A stretch of 64,000 nt of DNA from CAILUG01 sp903844415 (GTDB lineage Bacteria; Pseudomonadota; Gammaproteobacteria; Pseudomonadales; Pseudohongiellaceae): positions 1 to 64,000 of the forward strand of contig CANJTS010000006.1 of NCBI GenBank assembly GCA_947477655.1, given 5' to 3'. Below the pieces are notes generated by a model, which worked only from the letters and a program-made list of their open reading frames with translations, was not told where the DNA came from and did no database searches. The position numbers and the translations under genes were made by a program. Numbering within the stretch: position 1 is the first letter of the stretch; each line of letters opens with the position of its first letter. Of the stretch, positions 42,067-51,551 are shown one piece after another.

Positions 42067-44550
42067 ATGCCAGTCAAATCTGTTTCTTTGTTTACCCTAT
42101 TTTTGTTTTGTCTGTGCCTGCAAGCTCAGGCTGCTGATGTTGAGCTCTTGCTGGGCGCCATGACACTCGACGAAAAGCTGACCATGTTGCACGGCGATCG
42201 TGATCCTAACCCAGAGATTGGTCTAGACGGCGCTGGCTACATACGCGGCGTGCCAAGACTAGGGATTCCAGACTTGCGGCTTGCCGATGGCCCGGCCGGT
42301 ATTCGTACTAGAGTTCCCGCTACCGCATTACCGGCACCTATTGCGCTAGCGGCCAGTTTTGATGAAAAGCTGGCTTACCGTTATGGCGCAACCATGGGTA
42401 TGGAAGGCTTGGCGCGTAACCAGCAGGTATTGCTCTCACCTATGGTCAATATTATTCGCGTGCCGTATGCCGGCCGCAATTTTGAAACCTTAGGAGAAGA
42501 TCCTTTACTTGCTTCCATTATGGTCAGTGCAGAAATTAAAGGCATTCAAAGCGAAGGCATGATGGCAACAGTGAAACATTTCGCTGCCAACAATCAGGAA
42601 GACCAGCGGCTCACCATGAATGCCGTAGTGGATGCTCGTACCCTGCGGGAAATTTATTTACCGGCGTTTGAAGCTGCAGTGAAATCTGACGTAGCCAGCA
42701 TTATGTGCGCCTATAACAAAGTTAACGGTGCGTATGCCTGTGATAATCAAAATTTGTTGCAACAGATTTTACGTAACGAATGGGGTTATAAGGGCTATGT
42801 CATGTCGGACTGGTGGGCGCAGCATTCGCTGCAAGCATTGGCCAACGGCCTGAATCTAGAAATGCCGGGCTTCACTAATCCTTATTACGATCTGCCGGTA
42901 TATTTCGAAGCACCTTTGCGTAATGCCGTTCTGGATGGCGCTGTTACCGTACAACAAGTGGACACTGCCCTACGGCCGCTGCTGGTGGAGATGAATAAAT
43001 ACGCACTGCTGGACGGCAAGCCTACTGCAATAATATCAAGAGCGCAGGACAATTCTGCAGTAGCTCTTGAAGCCGCGCTCAAGAGCGCTGTACTTTTAAA
43101 AAATACTAATGCCACCTTGCCTTTGCAAGGCAAAGATCTTGACCAATTGGTATTGATGGGACGCACTGCCGAATATACACTGATTGGTGGTGGTGGAAGT
43201 TCACGCGTTTTACCTTCTAATAACGACAGTACCGTGAGCGCCTTGCACGCCCAACTGCAAAATCAACCAGCTAACCCTGACGACCTATTCATCATGGGTA
43301 TAGACACGGACGGTGTTGTTATACCTCGCAGTGCTCTGTGGCCTACTGCTGCTGCGCCCACTGCCACGGCACTTAACTACACGGCAGGTGCTGCACTTTC
43401 CAAGCAAAAAAACTTTCACTGGGAAGCAGACTTATTAGCTCCAGCCAGTGGTGAGTATGAAATGTTTATCCATACCGATGGCTTCGTTGCCAGACTATTT
43501 GTAAACGATGAACTGCTAGCACTAAACGATGAGGGTGTGTTGGGCACCGCCTCGCTGGTTCCCACGCGTGATGGTCTTCGTAATACAGGTGCTCGCATCA
43601 CCCTGGCAGCTGGGGAAACTTATCACTTACGCGTAGAAGCCCAGGCCAATCCAGAAAAAATGTTGCAAATCAGACTTGCCTGGCTGACTCCAGCGCAAAA
43701 ACAAGCGAATCTCCGCGCAGCATTGGCGCGGGCAGCAAAGGCTACTGCGGTGGTCGTATTTGCCAATGTAGAAGGCTCGGAAGGATTTGATCGTACTTCA
43801 TTGGCGTTGCCCGGTGACCAAGACAACTTCATCACCCAATTGGCGAAAGTCACCACAGGAAAATTAATTGTGGTGCTCAATGTTGGCGCACCCATCACCA
43901 TGCCGTGGGTGAACGATGTCGATGCTATTTTGCAAATGTGGTATCCCGGTCAAATGGGAGGACATGCTACCGCTGCTTTGTTGTTAGGCCAGGCAAACCC
44001 CGGCGGAAAACTACCAGTAACTTTCCCTGCAAGTGAAAAAGACATTCCCACTACAGACAGCAGCAGTTACCCGGGTGTTAATAATGAACAGCATTATGCG
44101 GAAGGCTTGTTAGTAGGTTACCGCTGGTATGATGAAAAAAACATCACACCTGCGTTCCCGTTTGGTCATGGCTTGTCGTACACCACGTTTGCCTACCGTG
44201 ATTTACAGATCATTAATCTGCCCAATGGAGCAGTACAAGTTGATTTTACGGTGACTAACACTGGCACGCGTGCTGGCGCAGAAGTAGCACAAGTTTATGT
44301 CAGTCAAGACAACACAACCGTGCAAACTGAACATCAAAAACTCGCCGCGTTTACCAAAGTTGAACTTGCCCAGGGCGAAAGCCGTACACTGAGTATGACA
44401 ATACCTGCGCGTACGTTTGCGTGGTGGAATGAAAGCGCTTACGGCTGGCAAAGTATTGCCGGTAATAAAACTTTTAAGATCGGCTCTTCATCACGCGATA
44501 TTCGTCTGGAAAATACGGTCGAATACCTTACAACCACTCTTACGCCCTGA
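42067..44550 (+). CDS. Periplasmic GH3 beta-glucosidase with PA14 insert
   Basis: An 827-residue exported enzyme (signal peptide, cut near QAQAAD, residue 22). GH3 domain: LADGPAGIR, the substrate-binding ATVKHFAANNQE (Lys170-His171) and the nucleophile Asp248 in GYVMSDWW. A PA14-like beta domain is inserted near residues 430-560, then the second GH3 domain, and a C-terminal fibronectin-III-like domain. It cuts terminal beta-glucose from oligosaccharides or glucosides. It heads an operon with a sugar permease (13-bp gap) and glucokinase. Confidence 0.93.
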   Translation: MPVKSVSLFTLFLFCLCLQAQAADVELLLGAMTLDEKLTMLHGDRDPNPEIGLDGAGYIRGVPRLGIPDLRLADGPAGIRTRVPATALPAPIALAASFDEKLAYRYGATMGMEGLARNQQVLLSPMVNIIRVPYAGRNFETLGEDPLLASIMVSAEIKGIQSEGMMATVKHFAANNQEDQRLTMNAVVDARTLREIYLPAFEAAVKSDVASIMCAYNKVNGAYACDNQNLLQQILRNEWGYKGYVMSDWWAQHSLQALANGLNLEMPGFTNPYYDLPVYFEAPLRNAVLDGAVTVQQVDTALRPLLVEMNKYALLDGKPTAIISRAQDNSAVALEAALKSAVLLKNTNATLPLQGKDLDQLVLMGRTAEYTLIGGGGSSRVLPSNNDSTVSALHAQLQNQPANPDDLFIMGIDTDGVVIPRSALWPTAAAPTATALNYTAGAALSKQKNFHWEADLLAPASGEYEMFIHTDGFVARLFVNDELLALNDEGVLGTASLVPTRDGLRNTGARITLAAGETYHLRVEAQANPEKMLQIRLAWLTPAQKQANLRAALARAAKATAVVVFANVEGSEGFDRTSLALPGDQDNFITQLAKVTTGKLIVVLNVGAPITMPWVNDVDAILQMWYPGQMGGHATAALLLGQANPGGKLPVTFPASEKDIPTTDSSSYPGVNNEQHYAEGLLVGYRWYDEKNITPAFPFGHGLSYTTFAYRDLQIINLPNGAVQVDFTVTNTGTRAGAEVAQVYVSQDNTTVQTEHQKLAAFTKVELAQGESRTLSMTIPARTFAWWNESAYGWQSIAGNKTFKIGSSSRDIRLENTVEYLTTTLTP

Positions 44551-44563
44551 AGGTCATAACTGC

Positions 44564-45874
44564 ATGAACACTAACCACAATACAAGCAGCAAGCGTCCTG
44601 AAACCTACTCACTGTCGTTGGCAACATTCACCACACTGTTTTTTATGTGGGGGTTTATGACCAGTCTCAACGATATTTTGATACCCCATCTGCGTGGCGC
44701 CTTTGCCTTAAGTTACACCCAGGCCATGTTGATCCAGTTCTGTTTTTTTGGAGCCTATGCTCTGGTCTCCGTACCTGCAGGCTGGTTGCTGGAAAAAATC
44801 GGTTACCAAAAAGGGTTAGTTGCGGGGCTCATGCTCGCGGGAGTTGGCTGCTGGATTTTTTATCCGGCGGCGGCGCTGGTCTCGTATCCAGTATTTCTGG
44901 GTGCACTTTTTGTGTTGGCTGCTGGCATCACCATTTTGCAAGTATCTGCTAATCCTTATGTGGCTGCCCTAGGCTCTGATGCAACCGCCTCCAGCAGACT
45001 CACTATGACGCAAGCTTTTAATTCGCTCGGTACAACCGTGGCCCCCTTATTGGGTGGGCTGTTGATACTCTCTGTAGTTGCGCAAGGTTCAGACACACCT
45101 GCTGCCGCTGCCAGTACGGTGCAGATGCCCTATTTATGCTTGGGTGCTTTGTTTTTTATTCTTGCAGTAGTCTTTGCCAAAATTTCTTTACCGAAATTAA
45201 AAATTGAATCGGCTGAAAATGCAATTGCTACACGAGCAGTAGGCATTTCTGCTTGGTCGTTTGGCCAACTGCGCTTGGGAGTAGTGGCCATTTTTGTATA
45301 TGTAGGCGCAGAAGTTGCGATCGGCAGTTTTCTGATCAACTACTTGGGGGAAAGTACCATTGGCGGTTTAAGCGAGGTGGAGGCTGCTCCTTATGTAGGG
45401 TATTACTGGGGTGGCGCCATGGTGGGTCGTTTTATAGGCGCCTTGGTGATGCGCAAAATTAATGCCGGCCGTGTGCTCGCGTTTAATGCCATGCTGGCAG
45501 TGGTACTGGTAACAATTTCACTGTGCAGCTCTGGTGCTCTGGCAATGTGGAGTATTCTGGCCGTGGGTCTGTGCAACTCCATTATGTTCCCCACCATTTT
45601 CAGTCTTGCGGTTACCGGTCTCGGGCCTTCCACCAGCCAAGGTTCGGGGCTCTTGTGCATGGCTATTGTGGGTGGTGCACTGTTGCCCTTATTACAAGGT
45701 GTGATCGCCGATACTAGCGGTATCCAGTGGGGTTTTGTGGTACCGGTGCTGTGTTATCTGTACATCGTTTATTACGGCTTGACCGGCTCCAAGCCCAGCA
45801 TAGCGCCACACCAGCAAGCCTCTGCCACTACTTCTGCCACTACTTCTGCCACTACCAGTTTCACGAGTAAGTAA
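44564..45874 (+). CDS. FucP/GluP-type sugar MFS transporter
   Basis: A 436-residue permease with 12 helices. The start FTTLFFMWGFMTSLNDILIPHL is the hallmark of the FHS (fucose/glucose/galactose:H+ symporter) family. NPYVAALG and the internal GYYWGGAMVGRFIGA are also typical. ATG at 44564 follows GAAGG. Expected substrate is glucose liberated by the upstream glucosidase. The last residues are a low-complexity SATT repeat. Its stop overlaps the glucokinase ATG (TAATG). Confidence 0.92.
   Translation: MNTNHNTSSKRPETYSLSLATFTTLFFMWGFMTSLNDILIPHLRGAFALSYTQAMLIQFCFFGAYALVSVPAGWLLEKIGYQKGLVAGLMLAGVGCWIFYPAAALVSYPVFLGALFVLAAGITILQVSANPYVAALGSDATASSRLTMTQAFNSLGTTVAPLLGGLLILSVVAQGSDTPAAAASTVQMPYLCLGALFFILAVVFAKISLPKLKIESAENAIATRAVGISAWSFGQLRLGVVAIFVYVGAEVAIGSFLINYLGESTIGGLSEVEAAPYVGYYWGGAMVGRFIGALVMRKINAGRVLAFNAMLAVVLVTISLCSSGALAMWSILAVGLCNSIMFPTIFSLAVTGLGPSTSQGSGLLCMAIVGGALLPLLQGVIADTSGIQWGFVVPVLCYLYIVYYGLTGSKPSIAPHQQASATTSATTSATTSFTSK
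45821..45856. repeat. 12-bp tandem repeat at end of sugar permease gene
   Basis: TCTGCCACTACT occurs three times (the last copy ends CC), coding three SATT units in the cytoplasmic tail. Copy-number changes would keep the frame. Confidence 0.9.
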
Positions 45875-46839
45875 TGCAAATTGTTGCAGTTGATATCGGT
45901 GGCACCCACGCCCGTTTTGCTTTGGCACAAGTAGCACAAGGCACTGTGGTGAAATTGGAAGATGTGGTCACACTTAAAACCGATGATCACCCTTCACTCG
46001 TGCACGCGTGGGAAGAATTTGGACGCCAACTTGGCCTACCTTTGCCGGCCGCCGCTGGCATTGCGGTAGCATGCCCGGTAGACGGCGAGATTCTCAAACT
46101 CACCAACAACCGCTGGCTACTTCAGCCTGCCACAATTGGCACTTTTCTTGGTCTAGAAAAGTTCAGCCTTGTTAATGATTTTGCAGCTGTGGCCCATGCT
46201 GTAGCAAATGTGGATGCTAAAGATTTCCAGCATATTTGCGGCCCCGATCAGCTATTACCCGCCACTGGTACGATCAGCATTATTGGCCCGGGCACTGGTC
46301 TGGGTGTTGCGCAACTCTCACGCAACACCGGCTCTTATCAGGTGCAGGCGACCGAAGGCGGCCATGCCAGCTTTGCTCCGGTCGACAGTTTTGAAGACGC
46401 CTTGCTGGCACGCCTGCGTACACAATATGAACATGTGTCGGTGGAGCGTGTCTTGTCGGGGGCTGGTCTTGTTGAAATATATGCAATGCTGGCGGCAAGT
46501 ACTAACCAAACCCAGCAGAGCCACGATGCCAAGACAATCTGGACCCTTGGTTTGGCTGGCACCAACCCCCTGGCCGTTGCAGCAATTGCACGTTTCTGCA
46601 TGACACTCGGCAGCGTCGCCAGCGACATCGTACTCACCCAAGGCGGTAGTGCAGTTGTGCTAGCCGGCGGTTTAGGGTTACGCCTTGCGGGTACGCTGGC
46701 TAGCTCGGGTTTTGCGCAGCGCTTTTGTGATAAGGGCAGGTTCGAGGCCATGCTGGCACTTATCCCCGTCAAACTTATTACACATCCGCAACCTGGTTTG
46801 TATGGTGCGGCGGCAGCGTTTGCCCGGCAATATACGTAA
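45874..46839 (+). CDS. glk: Glucokinase
   Basis: A 321-residue ROK-independent glucokinase (E. coli Glk type). The phosphate-binding DIGGTHARFAL opens the protein; VNDFAAVAHA holds the catalytic Asp; IGPGTGLGVA and EGGHASFAPVD follow. It phosphorylates imported glucose using ATP. Its start overlaps the permease stop, so the GH3-permease-Glk trio is one operon. Confidence 0.94.
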   Translation: MQIVAVDIGGTHARFALAQVAQGTVVKLEDVVTLKTDDHPSLVHAWEEFGRQLGLPLPAAAGIAVACPVDGEILKLTNNRWLLQPATIGTFLGLEKFSLVNDFAAVAHAVANVDAKDFQHICGPDQLLPATGTISIIGPGTGLGVAQLSRNTGSYQVQATEGGHASFAPVDSFEDALLARLRTQYEHVSVERVLSGAGLVEIYAMLAASTNQTQQSHDAKTIWTLGLAGTNPLAVAAIARFCMTLGSVASDIVLTQGGSAVVLAGGLGLRLAGTLASSGFAQRFCDKGRFEAMLALIPVKLITHPQPGLYGAAAAFARQYT

Positions 46840-47029
46840 GAATACTTTCGTATTTTGGTTTTTTGCTTTTTGTTCAAGCCAGCTCCATTGTCAATCCTTT
46901 CAGGCAAAACTTACGCCTTGATGTTATGAACACAAATATTTAATCGAAAATTAATAACTCATTTTTATTAACTGTAACTTTCTCAATCAGAATATACACA
47001 TCAAGAAAAGCACACCTATAGCAAGGATT

Positions 47030-47059
47030 TTGACAGTCCGACATCGGAAGCCTTAATAC
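47030..47059 (+). promoter_or_regulatory. Sigma-70-type promoter of candidate small RNA
   Basis: TTGACA at 47030-47035, then TTAATA at 47053-47058 after 17 bp (or TAATAC after 18 bp). Transcription would begin near 47066. The consensus match is the best in the window. Confidence 0.6.
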
Positions 47060-47065
47060 AAGTCT

Positions 47066-47187
47066 ACGCATATTTTTATTGTGGATTTTGGTTTGCGCGT
47101 TGCGGCAGCCAATCTGTAACTGCGTTGATTCAATAAACCTTTTTCCCCAAAGCTTACCGGAGACATTTATTTGTCTCTGGTTTTTTT
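47066..47187 (+). ncRNA. Candidate small RNA
   Basis: Predicted ~120-nt transcript from the promoter at 47030 to the terminator at 47156-47187. No protein frame with a ribosome site lies inside. The 3' end has the structure and U-tail favoured by Hfq-bound regulators. It could instead be a leader cut short upstream of the TonB receptor gene 420 bp on. Confidence 0.4.
47156..47187 (+). terminator. Intrinsic terminator
   Basis: ACCGGAGACA (47156-47165) pairs with TGTCTCTGGT (47172-47181) in a 10-bp stem with one G-T pair, loop of six, then six T. Confidence 0.85.
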
Positions 47188-47606
47188 GGCTCTTTTTTTT
47201 TGCCAGTCATTTTCCCCAAGCTTACTTCAGCTCCATAAACTCTCCATGACCTCTCCATAACCTCTTCAATACAATCCTTTCGCCAAATTTAAAATCAATA
47301 TGACTGCTCCAGATATATTGGTAGGTCATGAAAAACTCGGGGGTTCAACTTGCAATATCTCCTAACAGAATCTGCTGCTGGCAAACTTACAGAGCAGATG
47401 TATATAAAACGTATACCCATTAGTCACCCTACTCGGCTTAATCCTTTCTTCATCCAATATTAATTTTTAGCTTATCAGGCTTGTTTAGAATCTTTATGTG
47501 ACTACAACAATTACAACATTGTCCTGCCCTTTGTTGTAACCAACTTAAATTCAATTACTGATTTTCTATTAACCATTTTTTTATTTACTACTAATGGAGT
47601 ATTACT

Positions 47607-50315
47607 TTGAAAAAAAATAAACGTTTCGCCCATAACAATTTACGCTTGGCGCTGTTGGCTCTTGCTGTTTCCCAAGCGGTTAATGGTATTGCTGCCGAAC
47701 AACAAACACTGGGTAATGTAGAAGAAGTGGTAGTCACCGCACGCCGACCCATGGCCGAAAGTGCCGCTTCTGCTTTGGCTGCACAACGCGCTTCTGACTC
47801 TCTGGTCAGCGTACTTGCTGCCGACTTGATTGGTGATTTGCCTGATCAAAATGTCGCTTTTGCTGTTGGTCGTTTGCCTGGTGTTGCGGTAGAGCGTGAT
47901 CAAGGTCAGGCGCGTTATATCAATCTGCGCGGCGCACCCGTTTATTGGACCACTTTGTCTTTCGATGGCCTGAGTGTGGTCAGCCCTGAAGGTCGCAACT
48001 CACGTTTCGATAACATACCCTCGGCAATCGCTAGCCAGATCACCGTCGAGAAAGCCATTGTGCCGTCTATGTCTGGCAACACAGTTGCAGGTAATGTTGA
48101 TATCCGTACCCGCCGCGCTTTCGATAATCCAGGCCAAAAGTTAACTGGCAAACTGGGCATGGGCAAAGTCACACTCGGCGACGGTAAAGAAATGGACAGT
48201 TCACTGGTCTATTCGAACATATTTATGGACGGCAAACTTGGCCTGGTCGCGCAGGGCTCTTATTACACGAGGGAAATGGCTACCGACAATTGGGAAACCG
48301 ATCCTTACCTTACTAACACTATCGATCCTAACAAACATTTTGCCCGTGAGCATGAGAACAAACATTACCGCCTGACTCGCGAAAATTATTCAGCAACCAC
48401 TCGCCTTGATTACAAGATCGATGAGAGCAACACTGTATTCGCAAGTACTATCAACTCAATGTATCACGATGATGAGTTGCGTGATAATTTCATCTTTCGT
48501 CTGGATCAAGGCACCAATGCAGCAGGCGCCTCATATACAAGTGCAGATTTCATCAATGCCAATCAACCAACAACAGGAACCGTTTTCGGCGCACGCATAA
48601 ACGCCCGCATCGATTATCGCGACAGCAAAGAATATACCCTTACCAACACAATCGGTGGCGAACACAACTTGTCCGGCTGGGATGTATCCTGGCGTTTTAA
48701 TAACACCAAAACCCAAGATGGTCGTGACACGCCGGTGACGGCTGCTCTGCAAAGCCCTTCCTCATTTTTGCTGCGACCGACCGTGGAATATGATTTTCGC
48801 GATGGCGATGCAAACACCATCCGCTTTTTTAGCACCGCCGGCGTTACTGCTGCGCGCATTAAAGGTGCTCAGATCACCAACATCGAAGAATTTCAGTTTC
48901 CCATGCAAAGTATTGCCCAGATTGAAGGTGCAGACAAAACCGCGGCCGACACTTTTAAACTCGACCTTGATCACATGACACAGTGGTTTGGTTTAGACAC
49001 AAAAGTTGAGCTGGGCGGCCTCTATACCGACCGCACCAAAAAATCTGAAGAGACAAACTATCTGCGCAGTTTTACCAGTGGAACCATTCCGACCTGGAAT
49101 ACTTTTGCGACCTATACTAGCTATCTTGGTGGACAAGATCTTAATTACAAATTCCGCTATACAGATCAAGCTTTCACCACCAACTTTATGAATGAAGAAA
49201 TTCGTTCCGGAGCAGCAACATTACAAGACGTACGCGCTAATTATTGGAAGGTGACAGAAAACATTGCTGCTCTTTACGGCATGGCGACTAGTCAGTTTGA
49301 TTGGGGTAATTTGGTTTACGGCGTCAGGGTCGAGCAGTTAGAAAATACTGGTGAGGCTTATGTAAACTTCCCCGTGGTTGGGACAACTGCAGCACAAACG
49401 CGTCTGGTCGAAACATCCAGCAATGACACCATGTTTTATCCAAGTGTGCATCTGAACTGGAACATGACTGACGAGATCAAGACCCGTTACAGCCTAACAA
49501 CGTCGGCATCACGTGCTGATTTTGATGATCTGCGCCCAAACTTCACTATTAATGATGCCGCCCAAACAATCTCCGGTGGCAATCCCGAAGCCAAACCCGA
49601 ACAACAGGTTGGTGTCGATGCTTACCTCGAATGGTACATGCCAAGCGGGAGTTTCTTCTCAACTGGTGTGTTTTACAAAAACATAAAAGATGTGCTTGTA
49701 CAGCGTTCTACTACTTTTGGACTCGATACCCTCGATGTAGCGGGTATTGATCGTTCAGGTTATAGCCAAACCAGTGTGGGTAATGGCGGTGAAGGATTTC
49801 TGAATGGAGTCGAACTGGCTTACAGCACCAGTGCCGAACAACTTGTTTTGGACAATGCTCTGCCGGAATGGTTAGGGGGCTTTGGCTTGAATTTTTCTGG
49901 AGTATGGACGAACTCAGAAGTAACCCTGCCCTCAGTTGGTGGTGTGCCAGAACGTACTATCAGTGTGCTGGGAACTTCGGATGAAGTTTATAACCTGCAA
50001 GGTATCTACGAACAATATGGCCTGACAGTTAGGCTTGCGTATCAGTACCGCACACCCTGGGGTCAATCTGTGGGCGCGTACCGGGTGATCAACGGCGCAA
50101 TCTACCCCGTAGATAACGGTGACATCTTCTGGGACACCGACGATGAATTAGACCTGTCAATTCGATATCAAGTGACCTCTAACCTCGAGATATATTTTGA
50201 TGCTGTCAACCTAACCGACATGGGTGCACGCCGCTACGGACATCAGGCTAACAACCCGATTGAATTTGAAAAATTCGGTCCACGTTATCTTGGTGGTTTG
50301 CGGTTTAACTTTTAA
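47607..50315 (+). CDS. TonB-dependent receptor paired with phytase
   Basis: A 902-residue outer-membrane receptor. TTG start with GGAG 9 bp upstream. Signal peptide to about residue 30, TonB box-like EEVVVTARR near 39-47, plug domain with DLPDQNVAFAVGRLPGV and NLRG, and a beta-barrel ending in Phe (GGLRFNF). It belongs to the IPR010104 (TIGR01782-like) group, often linked with polymer or phosphate-ester degrading enzymes. The phytase start overlaps its stop (TAATG), so it probably imports phytate-related inositol phosphates or a phytase product; this is inference from gene pairing. Confidence 0.93.
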   Translation: MKKNKRFAHNNLRLALLALAVSQAVNGIAAEQQTLGNVEEVVVTARRPMAESAASALAAQRASDSLVSVLAADLIGDLPDQNVAFAVGRLPGVAVERDQGQARYINLRGAPVYWTTLSFDGLSVVSPEGRNSRFDNIPSAIASQITVEKAIVPSMSGNTVAGNVDIRTRRAFDNPGQKLTGKLGMGKVTLGDGKEMDSSLVYSNIFMDGKLGLVAQGSYYTREMATDNWETDPYLTNTIDPNKHFAREHENKHYRLTRENYSATTRLDYKIDESNTVFASTINSMYHDDELRDNFIFRLDQGTNAAGASYTSADFINANQPTTGTVFGARINARIDYRDSKEYTLTNTIGGEHNLSGWDVSWRFNNTKTQDGRDTPVTAALQSPSSFLLRPTVEYDFRDGDANTIRFFSTAGVTAARIKGAQITNIEEFQFPMQSIAQIEGADKTAADTFKLDLDHMTQWFGLDTKVELGGLYTDRTKKSEETNYLRSFTSGTIPTWNTFATYTSYLGGQDLNYKFRYTDQAFTTNFMNEEIRSGAATLQDVRANYWKVTENIAALYGMATSQFDWGNLVYGVRVEQLENTGEAYVNFPVVGTTAAQTRLVETSSNDTMFYPSVHLNWNMTDEIKTRYSLTTSASRADFDDLRPNFTINDAAQTISGGNPEAKPEQQVGVDAYLEWYMPSGSFFSTGVFYKNIKDVLVQRSTTFGLDTLDVAGIDRSGYSQTSVGNGGEGFLNGVELAYSTSAEQLVLDNALPEWLGGFGLNFSGVWTNSEVTLPSVGGVPERTISVLGTSDEVYNLQGIYEQYGLTVRLAYQYRTPWGQSVGAYRVINGAIYPVDNGDIFWDTDDELDLSIRYQVTSNLEIYFDAVNLTDMGARRYGHQANNPIEFEKFGPRYLGGLRFNF

Positions 50316-51358
50316 TGAGAAACACTCTGGCCTTAGTGTTTATATTTGTTGCTCTCAGCAGTAGAGCTGCGGAAGTAGTGCTAAGCCCTTTGGTCGTAAC
50401 AGAGCCTGTTCGTTACGATACCGACGACCCTGCTATCTGGATCAATCCCATTGATCCAGATGGTAGTCTGATTATCGGCACCGACAAAGATGCAGATGGC
50501 GCGCTGTATGTTTTTGATTTACACGGCAAGATAGTGCAGGAAAAAGTGGTGCGAGGTTTGTTGCGACCCAACAACGTCGACATTGCTTACGGCGTATTGG
50601 TGGGAGGAATACGTGTAGATATAGCGGTAGTTACTGAACGTTTCGCACATCGTCTACGTATTTACCGATTACCCGATATGGTACCTATAGATGGCGGTGG
50701 CATTCCCGTTTTTGTTGACGAGCGAGCAGCAGATGTAATGGGCATTGCGCTTTATACCCGCACCAGTGACGGGGCCTTGTTTGCTATTGTCAGCCGGTCT
50801 GATGCTTTTGCACCCACGGAAGGTTATCTGCATCAATACCGCTTGGCTGATGATGGCACTGGCAAATTGCAGGGTCTTCTCACGCGAGCTTTCGGCACGT
50901 GGAGTGGCCAGAAAGAAATCGAAGCCATCACTGTAGACAACGAACTGGGTTATGTTTATTACAGCGACGAAAGCTATGGTATTCGTAAATATCACGCCGA
51001 CCCGCTGGCCGAAGATGCAGATACGATGCTCGCTGCTTTTGGGCAGAATGATTTCACCCAGGATCAAGAAGGGCTGTCCATATACAAACGTGCTAATGGT
51101 ACCGGCTATCTGCTGGTGTCAGATCAGCAGGCCAATCAGTTCAATATTTATGCCAGGGAAGGTGTAAGTGGCGACACACAACAACACACCTTGCTCGCCC
51201 GCGTAAAACTCGCCACAACTGAAAGTGATGGCAGTGAAATAACTACAGTGTCACTACCTGGTTTTGCCGGTGGGTTGTTTGTGGCTATGTCTAGTGATCG
51301 AACTTTTCAATTGTATGCAGTTGCAGACATCCTGCGTGCAGCCGGGTTAGAACCGTAA
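50315..51358 (+). CDS. Beta-propeller phytase (3-phytase)
   Basis: A 347-residue exported enzyme with a signal peptide (cut near SSRAAE, residue 19). The six-bladed propeller shows its calcium/phosphate-binding features: DTDDPAIWINP, IIGTDKDADGALYVFD, RPNNVDI, KEIEAITVD and DQEGLSIY. It removes phosphate from phytate in the periplasm or outside, needing calcium. Translation is coupled to the upstream TonB receptor (TAATG). This receptor-phytase pairing is known in proteobacteria. A palindromic terminator follows. Confidence 0.93.
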   Translation: MRNTLALVFIFVALSSRAAEVVLSPLVVTEPVRYDTDDPAIWINPIDPDGSLIIGTDKDADGALYVFDLHGKIVQEKVVRGLLRPNNVDIAYGVLVGGIRVDIAVVTERFAHRLRIYRLPDMVPIDGGGIPVFVDERAADVMGIALYTRTSDGALFAIVSRSDAFAPTEGYLHQYRLADDGTGKLQGLLTRAFGTWSGQKEIEAITVDNELGYVYYSDESYGIRKYHADPLAEDADTMLAAFGQNDFTQDQEGLSIYKRANGTGYLLVSDQQANQFNIYAREGVSGDTQQHTLLARVKLATTESDGSEITTVSLPGFAGGLFVAMSSDRTFQLYAVADILRAAGLEP

Positions 51359-51376
51359 AGCGTTTATATTTTATTT

Positions 51377-51400
51377 AAAGGGGTCAGACCCCTTTTTTTT
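51377..51400 (+). terminator. Palindromic terminator AAAGGGGTCAGACCCCTTT
   Basis: A 19-bp perfect palindrome followed by T8. Stem AAAGGGG/CCCCTTT with loop TCAGA. It ends the receptor-phytase transcript. The same 19-mer recurs at 60177. Confidence 0.9.
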
Positions 51401-51551
51401 GTTTTCTTTTCTTTGCAAAAAAACACCCATCTTCTTAACACAATTCCCTACATCTCCTGACCCTTTTTTTACCAAGAATTAGTTTGTCCTTTATCCAAGA
51501 CACCTAAAATATCCATTTTTTATACTGTATTTTCACTATCAGGAAATCATT

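Larger units (their letters stand above)
46840..47606. other. Long intergenic region with a candidate small-RNA unit
   Basis: 767 bp, AT-rich, no gene-like frame. A strong sigma-70 promoter pattern (47030-47059) and a terminator (47156-47187) bracket about 120 bases. The remainder up to the TonB receptor is T/A-rich with no recognised operator. The receptor's own promoter is not obvious; GGAG at 47595-47598 is its ribosome site. A weak hairpin AATAC/GTATT lies just after glk with a T-rich stretch. Confidence 0.55.
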
